Assembly (NCBI GenBank): GCA_035629775.1
Contig: DASPHG010000005.1
Span: 1-41,393, forward strand
Direction of reading: 5' to 3'
Length of the DNA stretch: 41,393 bases
Source of the DNA: DASPHG01 sp035629775
Lineage (GTDB): Bacteria; Actinomycetota; Thermoleophilia; Solirubrobacterales; Thermoleophilaceae
Below, in pieces: positions 32,622 to 40,000 of this stretch (position 1 is its first letter; every line of letters starts with the position of its first letter). Below the pieces are notes generated by a model. It searched no databases. It was not told the origin of the DNA and saw only the letters and a program-made list of their open reading frames with translations. The position numbers and the translations under genes were made by a program.

Positions 32622-33233
32622 ATGGGCTCGCAATCGCTTCCAGTCATCGGCTCACAGGCGCATGAGCGCGCGGACGCCGCGCGCAACCGCGAGCGGATCC
32701 TGGATGCGGCGCGCCGGCTGATCGACCGACAGGGGATCGACCAGCTTTCGATGGACGCGCTCGCGGCGGAGGCCGGCGTCGGGAAGGGAACGATCTTCCG
32801 CCGCTTCGGCGACCGCGCCGGGCTTGCGCACGCGCTGCTCGACGAGCATGAGAGCGCCTTTCAGGAGGCGTTCATCCGCGGCGAGCCGCCGCTCGGGCCC
32901 GGCGCGCCCCCCGTCGACCGGCTGCGCGCCTTCGGTCACGCGATGATCGACCTGCTCGAGTCGCACGGCGACATCATCCTCGCCGCGGAGTCCGGCTCCG
33001 CGTGCGCGCGCTTCCGCGCTCCGGCGTTCCGGGCCCACCGTGCACACGTCACGAGCCTGCTCCGCGAGCTGGACCCCCGCCTCGACGCGGAGTACCACGC
33101 GGACTCCCTGCTCGCCGTGCTCGCTGCCGACCAGCACCGTCACCTCCGCCGCGAGCGCGAGATGCCGGTCGAGCGCCTGCGTGCCGGCTGGGACTCCGTG
33201 GTCGCCGCGGTCGAGGCACTCGCCGGCCGGTGA
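32622..33233 (+). CDS. TetR/AcrR family transcriptional regulator
   Basis: 203 residues. The helix-turn-helix is in ILDAARRLIDRQGIDQLSMDALAAEAGVGKGTIFRRFGDRAGLAHALL. The C-terminal ligand-binding half is helical and variable. It probably represses its own operon (YceI, FMN reductase, GNAT, peroxiredoxin) and is released by a redox-active or lipophilic compound; the palindrome at 31506-31519 is a candidate site. The 3' end overlaps the GNAT gene by the GTGA motif. Confidence 0.88.
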   Translation: MGSQSLPVIGSQAHERADAARNRERILDAARRLIDRQGIDQLSMDALAAEAGVGKGTIFRRFGDRAGLAHALLDEHESAFQEAFIRGEPPLGPGAPPVDRLRAFGHAMIDLLESHGDIILAAESGSACARFRAPAFRAHRAHVTSLLRELDPRLDAEYHADSLLAVLAADQHRHLRREREMPVERLRAGWDSVVAAVEALAGR

Positions 33234-33688
33234 GGGTCTGGGTCGCCGAGGCGCGCGAAGCGACGGCCGTCGCGCGCCTCCTGGTCGAGTTCGGCGAGGG
33301 CCTCGGGAGCTCGCCGCCGCCGCTCGCGGAGGTCGAGGCGAGCGTCAGGCGGATCATGGCCGGGGACGACGGGGAGTTCCTGGTGGGCTCGTCGGGGGAC
33401 GGCGAGGATCCGGCCGGCGTGTGCCAGATCCGCTTCCGCCTGAGCGTCTGGAAGTCCGCCGAGGACTGCTGGCTCGAGGACCTGTTCGTGCGCGAAGAGG
33501 CGCGCGGGGCCGGGCTGGGCCGGGCGCTGGTCGAGGCCGCGATGGCCCGCGCGCGCGAGCGCGGCTGCCGCCGGATCGAGCTGGACGTGAACGAGAGCAA
33601 CGCGCCCGCGCGGGCGCTCTACGCGGCCTGCGGGTTCACGGACCACAAGGGCCCGGGCCAGAGCCTCTTCATCGGGCGGGCACTCTGA
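33230..33688 (+). CDS. GNAT family N-acetyltransferase
   Basis: 152 residues. The acetyl-CoA motif is VREEARGAGLGRALVEAAMARARERGCRRIELDVNESNAPARALYAACGF. It transfers an acetyl group to an amine; the acceptor is unknown. GTG 33230 overlaps the TetR stop as GTGA. Its own TGA stop overlaps the next gene as CTGA, where CTG may be the start. Confidence 0.88.
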   Translation: MRVWVAEAREATAVARLLVEFGEGLGSSPPPLAEVEASVRRIMAGDDGEFLVGSSGDGEDPAGVCQIRFRLSVWKSAEDCWLEDLFVREEARGAGLGRALVEAAMARARERGCRRIELDVNESNAPARALYAACGFTDHKGPGQSLFIGRAL

Positions 33689-34245
33689 GGGCCGAGGATC
33701 TCCACACACTGCCGGACGATCTGCCCGTCCCGGTTGATGACGGGGCGGCCGATCACCTGGTCGGCTCCCCGCTGGCGGCGGTCACGCTCCCCGCCACGTC
33801 TGGCGAGGAGGTCGAGCTCGCGGCTCTCAGAGGCCTCTCGGTGATATTCGCCTACCCGCGCACGGGGCGCCCCGGCGAGCCCTCGCTGGGTGGCGACGCC
33901 GCGTGGAACGCCATTCCGGGCGCCCGCGGATGCACGCCTCAGGCCTGTGCGATCCGCGACGCGCACGCGGAGTTCACTGCACGAGGCGTGCGCGTGTTCG
34001 GTCTCTCGACGCAGAGTCCGGAGGATCAGCGCGAGGCTGCTGAGCGGCTTCACCTTCCCTACCCGCTCCTGTCAGACCCCGATGCCCAACTCGGCCTGCC
34101 GACCTTCGAGGTCGAGGGCCTGAAGCTCTATCGGCGGCTCACTCTGATCGTCCGCGACGGCGTCGTGGAGCACGCGCTCTACCCGGTCTTCCCCCCAAAC
34201 GAGGCGGCGGCGCAGGCGCTCGCGACCCTCGCACCCAGCGATTGA
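33685..34245 (+). CDS. Peroxiredoxin (AhpC/TSA, PrxQ/BCP-like)
   Basis: About 186 residues. The catalytic region is FAYPRTGRPGEP...IPGARGCTPQACAIRDAHAEF: the GCTxQAC motif places the peroxidatic Cys and a second Cys five residues later, as in PrxQ, with a ~20-residue insert after YPRTG. It reduces hydroperoxides. No ATG, GTG or TTG fits the frame near the start; the candidate is CTG 33685, overlapping the GNAT TGA as CTGA. It is the last gene of the redox operon, and a hairpin follows directly. Confidence 0.85.
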   Translation: MRAEDLHTLPDDLPVPVDDGAADHLVGSPLAAVTLPATSGEEVELAALRGLSVIFAYPRTGRPGEPSLGGDAAWNAIPGARGCTPQACAIRDAHAEFTARGVRVFGLSTQSPEDQREAAERLHLPYPLLSDPDAQLGLPTFEVEGLKLYRRLTLIVRDGVVEHALYPVFPPNEAAAQALATLAPSD

Positions 34246-34246
34246 C

Positions 34247-34276
34247 GCATTTGTGGGGCTATAGCCCCTGAAATGC
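34247..34276. terminator. Inverted repeat GCATTTGTGGGGC-TATA-GCCCCTGAAATGC
   Basis: A 30-base imperfect palindrome (13-base arms, two mismatches, TATA loop) directly after the peroxiredoxin stop. Likely the operon terminator, but there is no T-tract. It resembles the GGGGCC palindrome at 23868-23894 in its G4C core. Confidence 0.6.
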
Positions 34277-34301
34277 ATCGATCGGCCTACCCTGCGCGGC
34301 C

Positions 34302-34484
34302 GTGAGCGACATCGAGCGGCGGATGCGGGAGCGGCGCGAGCGCGAGTGCACGCGCAAGCAGCGCTACGAGACGGAGGGCGACGCCCGCGCGACCGCCGAT
34401 CATCAGGCGCGCGCGACCGGACGCGAGCTGAACGTCTACGAGTGCGTCTGGTGCCGCGGCTGGCACCTCTCCTCGTTCCGCTAG
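34302..34484 (+). CDS. Small zinc-ribbon-like protein (60 aa)
   Basis: A basic protein with an Arg/Glu-rich N-terminal helix (SDIERRMRERRERECTRKQRYETEGDARATADH) and a C-terminal VYECVWCRGWHLSSF with CxxC and a His, plus a Cys near the start, which could form a small zinc site. Similar short proteins occur in actinobacteria and phages, but the role is unknown. GTG 34302 follows TACCCT by eight bases (leaderless). It converges with a small membrane-protein gene, overlapping by 4 bases. Confidence 0.65.
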   Translation: MSDIERRMRERRERECTRKQRYETEGDARATADHQARATGRELNVYECVWCRGWHLSSFR

Positions 34485-34705
34485 CGGGTGAGCTGCAGCC
34501 AGAGCGGCAGGCCCACGGTCGCCAGGAAGATCATCAGGATCCCCGTGGCGACCATCGTCTTCACCTTGAAGATGTGGCCGAGGATGCCGACGGCGAAGCC
34601 GAGCAGGAGGAGCGCGATGTAGGCCTCGGGCTCGGTGCGCCAGTCGCCCGTGGGCTCGGGGCCCTGCTCGGGGTCGAGGAACTGCGCGATCAGGGCCAGG
34701 AGCAC
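34481..34705 (-). CDS. Small membrane protein (74 aa), divergent from MoxR
   Basis: Starts VLLALIAQFLDPEQGPEPTGDWRTEPEAY, then two hydrophobic helices (IALLLLGFAVGILGHIF and MVATGILMIFLATVGLPLW). GTG 34705 follows GATACT by six bases. The gene lies head to head with the MoxR gene with 21 bases between the starts, and its end overlaps the small zinc-ribbon gene by 4. Function unknown; genetic proximity to the MoxR/VWA pair is suggestive. Confidence 0.6.
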   Translation of the reverse strand: MLLALIAQFLDPEQGPEPTGDWRTEPEAYIALLLLGFAVGILGHIFKVKTMVATGILMIFLATVGLPLWLQLTR

Positions 34706-34726
34706 CCCGGAAGTATCCTTGAGCGG
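34706..34726. promoter_or_regulatory. Compact divergent promoter (34705- / 34727+)
   Basis: AGTATCCT holds the minus -10 GATACT (rc of 34712-34717, 6 bases before GTG 34705) and the plus -10 TATCCT (34714-34719, 7 bases before GTG 34727). Both sides look leaderless. Confidence 0.5.
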
Positions 34727-35623
34727 GTGGCGGCGGAGCTTCAGAGCGTCGATCAGGTCAAGGCTCGCCTTGCCGAGGTCGGTTACCTCGCGGACGAGCC
34801 GGCCGCGCTCGTCTCCTACCTGGCCGCCCAGCTCGGAAAGCCGGTGCTCGTGGAGGGGCCGGCGGGGGTCGGGAAGACCGAGCTCGCGAAGGCGCTCTCG
34901 CGCGCGACCGAGCGGCGCCTGATCCGGCTCCAGTGCTACGAGGGCCTCGACGAGGCCAAGGCCCTGTACGAGTGGAACTACCGCAAGCAGCTCCTGCGCA
35001 TCCAGAGCGAGGCGCGCGACACCGGCTGGGAGACCGTCAAGGAGGACATCTTCGGCGAGGAGTTCCTGCTCGAGCGGCCGCTCTTGACCGCGATCGCCAC
35101 GGAGGAGCCTGTGGTTCTGCTGATCGACGAGATCGACAAGACGGATCAGGAATTCGAGGCGATGCTGCTCGAGCTCCTCTCCGACTTCCAGATCTCGATC
35201 CCCGAGCTCGGCGTGATCGAGGCGAAGAGCCACCCGATCGTGGTGCTCACCTCGAACAACTCGCGTGAGCTCACCGAGGCGCTGAAGCGCCGCTGTCTCT
35301 ACCTCTGGCTCGACTACCCGGACGCGGAGCGGGAGCTCGAGATCGTGCGACTGCACGCACCCGACCTGCCCGATTCGGTGGCTCGACGGCTGGTGGAGGT
35401 CGTCCACATGGTCCGCAACCTCGACCTCAAGAAGCCGCCCTCGATCGCCGAGTCGATCGACTGGGCGCGCGCCCTGCTGCTGCTCGGCGCCGAGGACATC
35501 GACCAGTCCGTCCTCGAGCACACGATGTCGATCATCATCAAGCACCGCACCGACCTGGACATGGTCGCGGAGCGCGTCGGCGTGAAGCTAACCGATGGAC
35601 TCATCGGACGCCAGTCGGCGTAG
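34727..35623 (+). CDS. MoxR-family AAA+ ATPase (CoxD-like)
   Basis: 298 residues. Walker A GPAGVGKTEL, Walker B VVLLIDEIDK, sensor 1 VVLTSNNSRELTEALKRRC, and the AAA lid domain with SIAESIDWARALLLLG. MoxR ATPases work with a VWA protein as chaperone machines that insert metals or activate enzymes; CoxD is the closest type because the partner is CoxE-like. GTG 34727 is chosen because of the -10 box seven bases upstream. It overlaps the VWA gene by 29 bases, so both are co-translated. Confidence 0.9.
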   Translation: MAAELQSVDQVKARLAEVGYLADEPAALVSYLAAQLGKPVLVEGPAGVGKTELAKALSRATERRLIRLQCYEGLDEAKALYEWNYRKQLLRIQSEARDTGWETVKEDIFGEEFLLERPLLTAIATEEPVVLLIDEIDKTDQEFEAMLLELLSDFQISIPELGVIEAKSHPIVVLTSNNSRELTEALKRRCLYLWLDYPDAERELEIVRLHAPDLPDSVARRLVEVVHMVRNLDLKKPPSIAESIDWARALLLLGAEDIDQSVLEHTMSIIIKHRTDLDMVAERVGVKLTDGLIGRQSA

Positions 35624-36992
35624 CGGCTTCGCGCCGCGGCTGCTCGAGTTCGCCGACGAGCTGCGTCACGAGGGCATGCACGTCGGGACCTCGGAGCTGC
35701 TCGACGCCTTCGCGGCGCTCGAGCACGTGCCATGGACAAGCGAGGAGGACTTTCGCTCCGCGCTGGCGGCCACGCTCGCCAAGTCGCAGGAGGACCGGCG
35801 TGTCTTCGACATCCTCTTCGAGCGCTACTTCTTCCGCGCGGTCGAGCGCGAGGCCGTCGAGCGCGGCCTTGCCGAGCACGGCGCGATCGAGGACGGCTAC
35901 CAGGGCGACCAGAACATGCTCGACCTGGACAGCCTCCGCAACCAGATCCGCAACGCCGTGCGGGCGGGCTCGGATGGCGAGATGCGCGACCTGGCGCGGC
36001 TGGCGATCGCGGCCTTCGGACGCGAGGGCGCCGGGAGCGGCGTGATTGGCGTGGATGTGCAGCGCATCCGGCGGACACTCGGGCTGAAGGGTCAGAGCGA
36101 GCAGGACATGGCCGCCCGTCCGGACCCTGACGCGGTGCCGCGCGAGCGGCTGCGCCAGTTCGAGCGCCACCTCCGGCGCGAGCTCGAGCGCGACATGATC
36201 GAGCGGACGCAGGCGCTCCCGCCGGCGCGGCCGCTGCGCGAGTTCGACCGCGCCCTGCCCACCAACCCCACCCAGGACCTCGCGCAGGTCCATCGCGTCG
36301 TGATGCAGCTGAAGCGGCGCCTCGCCACGCAGGGGCACGAGATGCGCGGCCGCCGCCGCGGTCGGGTCGTGGACGTCCGCCGGACGATGCGGGCATCACT
36401 CGAGACGGGCGGGGTGCCGCTTCACCTTCGCTACCGCCCGCGGCGCCCGCGCCGGCCCGAGCTCTTCGTTCTGTGCGATGTCTCGACCAGCGTCACGAGC
36501 GCGAGCGTCTTCTTCCTATCGGTGCTCCATGCCCTCCATGACTCCTTCCGGAAGCTGCGGTCGTTCGTCTTCGTCGAGCGCATCTCGGAGGTGTCCGAGG
36601 TCTTCGAGCGCGAGCGCTCCTTCAAGGCGGTCTCGCGCGCCATCGCCACCGACTCGGGGGTGGCCGACGTCTCGGGCTACACGGACTACGGCCGCGTATG
36701 GCTCGAGTTCTACGAGCAGGTGATCGACGACCTCGACCCGCGCTCGACCGTGATCGTGCTCGGCGATGCGCGCACCAACGGGCGCGAGCCGCATGCGAAG
36801 GCCTTCGGGGCCATCGCCGAGAGGTCCAACCGGATGTTCTGGATGAACCCCGAGCCGAAGCTGTATTGGAACTACGGCGACTCGGTCATGGCGGCTTACG
36901 AGCCGTACTGCGACGGCGTATTCGAGTGCTGGACCACGAAGCAGCTCGAGGGCTTCGTGAACGCGCTCACCGATCAGCGCGCCACGCGCTAG
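35595..36992 (+). CDS. VWA domain protein, CoxE-like
   Basis: 465 residues. An Arg/Glu-rich N-terminal helical region precedes a C-terminal VWA domain with the MIDAS motif DVSTSVT and, later, TDYGRVWLEF and TVIVLGDARTNG, matching the CoxE family. It binds a divalent metal and partners with the MoxR ATPase. In CoxD/CoxE systems the pair matures the molybdenum-copper CO dehydrogenase, but no such enzyme is in the window, so the client is unknown. ATG 35595 lies inside the MoxR gene. Ends 32 bases before the copper-oxidase start. Confidence 0.87.
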   Translation: MDSSDASRRSGFAPRLLEFADELRHEGMHVGTSELLDAFAALEHVPWTSEEDFRSALAATLAKSQEDRRVFDILFERYFFRAVEREAVERGLAEHGAIEDGYQGDQNMLDLDSLRNQIRNAVRAGSDGEMRDLARLAIAAFGREGAGSGVIGVDVQRIRRTLGLKGQSEQDMAARPDPDAVPRERLRQFERHLRRELERDMIERTQALPPARPLREFDRALPTNPTQDLAQVHRVVMQLKRRLATQGHEMRGRRRGRVVDVRRTMRASLETGGVPLHLRYRPRRPRRPELFVLCDVSTSVTSASVFFLSVLHALHDSFRKLRSFVFVERISEVSEVFERERSFKAVSRAIATDSGVADVSGYTDYGRVWLEFYEQVIDDLDPRSTVIVLGDARTNGREPHAKAFGAIAERSNRMFWMNPEPKLYWNYGDSVMAAYEPYCDGVFECWTTKQLEGFVNALTDQRATR

Positions 36993-37012
36993 AGAAACAG
37001 GCCTTTTCTGCC

Positions 37013-37018
37013 GATACT
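37013..37018 (+). promoter_or_regulatory. -10 box GATACT before the copper-oxidase gene
   Basis: GATACT lies six bases before GTG 37025, the same spacing as in the divergent MoxR-side promoter, indicating a leaderless start. Confidence 0.4.
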
Positions 37019-37024
37019 CATGGG

Positions 37025-40000
37025 GTGACTCGCCGAGCCGCATGGATCGTGGCTGTCCTGTTGCTCCTGCTGCCCGCGACGGCCCGCGCCGACCACCCCG
37101 GCGACCGTGAGGCTGCCGTGATTGGACAGGCCCACATGGAGCAGCACGCCAAGATCTGGAAGGCCCAGGCCCGGGCGCGCGCTCGCTGGTCGAAGATGTC
37201 GCGCGCGGAGCGTCGAGCAATGCAGCGGAAGCAGCGCCGGGCCGCGCGGCGCTCCTACCTCCGCGCGAGTGCTTCTACGGACGCCCCCGCCGACGTCGGC
37301 AGCTGGGCGGCGCCGTTCGTGATGACCTCGAACTACAAGGGCTACGCCATCCACGCGGCGATGCTGCACACGGGGAAGGTCCTCATGTGGGGCTACCCGA
37401 TCCACGTCAAGCAGGCGGCGTTCCGCGGGAACGAGAGCTACGCGTGGCTGTGGGACCCCTCCCAGGGGTACGGCGCCGGCGCCGTCGAGAGCGTGACGCC
37501 GGTGATCGACGGCGAGAACGTGTCGATCTACTGCTCCGGCATGTCCTTCCTTCCTGACGGCCGCGTGCTCGTCGTCGGCGGCAACCTCTCCTGGGGCAGC
37601 GACGACCCGGACGACGAGTTCGAGGATTTCGCCGGGCTGGACCGAGCGCTTCTGTTCGACCCCGCGACGGAGACGTGGACCGAGCTACCGCGTCCGTCCG
37701 GCTCGCACGGCCGCTGGTACCCGACGCAGACCCTGCTCCCGGACGGCCGGACCTTGGTGATCAGCGGGCTGAGCGATGTGGCGCCGGGCGGCGTGCTGAA
37801 CAACACGCACGAGATCTACTCGGCCGACGGCCAGTCCGCAATCCAGCTCGACTCGGCCGCCCAGCGTCGAAACACCGAGCTCTACCCCCACCTCTTCACG
37901 ATGCCGGACGGCAAGCTGCTCCTCGCGGGGCCCGATGCGGACGATTCGGCCCGTTTCGATCCGGGCAACCTCGCCGACCCGTGGACCGACCTGCCGCCTC
38001 TGTCGAAGCAGCGGATCGGCGGTACGGCCGTGCTCATGCCGGAAGGCCCCGATGGCTCCAGTCAGGTGGCGCTGATCGGCGGTGAGCCCTATGGCCAGTC
38101 GCCGGCGCCGCTGAACGAGCTGATCGACCTCGACAATGCGACGCCGAGCTGGACGAGCTTCCCTGCCCTCTCCGCGCAGCGGACGTACCCGAACACGGTG
38201 ATCCTGCCCGACCGCTCGCTCGTGACTGTGGGCGGCGAGGACCGCGTCGGGACCTGGCCGCCGGCCGAGCGGAAGGTGGAGCTCTTCGACCCGGTCACGG
38301 GTAGCTGGCGGACCGGGCCGGCCCAGGTCGAGACGCGCAGCTATCACTCGACCGCGCTGCTCCTGCCGGACGGCCGCGTCCTCTCGACCGGCGATGACCT
38401 CAACCCGACTCAGACGGGGAACCGGGCCGACTCCTCGCCCGACGACACCGGCGAGATCTACTCGCCCCCGTACCTCTTCCAGGGAGCGCGGCCGACGATC
38501 TCGTCCGCCCCCACGCGCGTGCGCTGGGACGTGCCCGTCGGCGTCGGGGCGCCCGGCGATATCGACGACGCGGTGCTGATCGCGCCGGCGGCCGTCACGC
38601 ATGCGAACGACATGAACCAGCGGCTCGTCCCGCTCGACATCGTCGACACCTACTCCGGCTTTGGGGTCACCGTGCAGAGCCCCCCGTCGGCCAACGTCGC
38701 TCCCCCGGGCTGGTACATGCTCTTCCTCTTGAACAACGGCGTGCCGTCGGTGGCGAAGTGGGTGCGGCTCGACAGCGGGGCGCCCGAGGTGGCGGCTCTG
38801 CCGCCGGGCGCCGGGACGGACACGACCCCACCGAATACCTCGATCACGAGCGCGCCTACCGGCACCGTCGCTTCCGACGCAGCCACCTTCTCATTCAACT
38901 CGACCGAGGCGGGCTCTTTCGAGTGCAAGCTCGACTCGGGCGCATGGACCGGTTGCACGACGCCCAAGAGCTACAGCGCGCTGGCGGAGGGCACGCACAC
39001 GTTCTCGGTCCGCGCCAGTGATGCCGCGGGGAACACGGACCCGACCCCGTCCTCGCGGGCCTGGACCGTCGACACGACCGGTCCGAACACGTCGATCAGC
39101 GGCGGGCCGACCGGTGCCGTTCAATCGACGGCGGCCTCGTTCACCTTCACCTCGTCGGAAGCGGGCGTCTCGTTCGAGTGCAAGCTCGACACGGGTGCGT
39201 GGGGAGCTTGCACGAGCCCCAAGGCCTACAGCGCGCTCACGAACGGCTCGCACACGTTCTCCGTCCGCGCGGAGGACGCCCTGGGCAACACCGACCTGAC
39301 CCCGGCGTCGCGCACCTGGACGGTTGACACGGTCGCCCCGAACACGTCGATCACCTCCGGCACGAGCGGCACGGTGGCCTCGGACTCCGCGGTGTTCGCG
39401 TTCTCCTCCACCGAGGCCGGCTCCTCGTTCGAGTGCAAGCTCGACACGAATGCTTGGCTCGCCTGTGCCGGCTCCGCCGCATACGACGGGCTCGCCGACG
39501 GTCCGCACACGTTCCAGGTGAGGGCCACGGACGCGGCCGGCAACACGGACGCGAGCCCTGCCTCGCGCACCTGGACGGTCGACACGACGGTCCCCGAGAC
39601 GTCGATCGGGCCCGGCCCGACCGGCACGGTGCGATCGAAGTCGGCGTCCTTCGGCTTCTCGTCGGACGACTGGGCGGCGTCATTCGAATGTCGGCGCGAC
39701 GCGGAGGCATGGGGAGCGTGCACCAGCCCGCATGAATACTCGAACCTGGCTGAAGGCGGTCACGTCTTCTACGTCCGTGCGAAGGACGGCGTCGGCAACC
39801 AGGACGCCACGCCCGCATCCCGCGCATGGACAGTCGACACGGTTGCTCCGACCACGTCGATCTCCGACGCCCCGAGCGGGACGGTCGCCTCGAGGGCAGC
39901 CTCGTTCGAGTTCTCCGCGAACGACCCGAACGCAACGTTCCAGTGCCGCCTCGACGGCGGGGCATGGGGTGGCTGCGCGAGCCCGCACAGCGAGGACGAT

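Noticed and set aside
38891..39508. Arg/Val-rich repeat frame on the minus strand across the Ig repeats
   Set aside because: Shadow of the repeated Ig-domain coding DNA.
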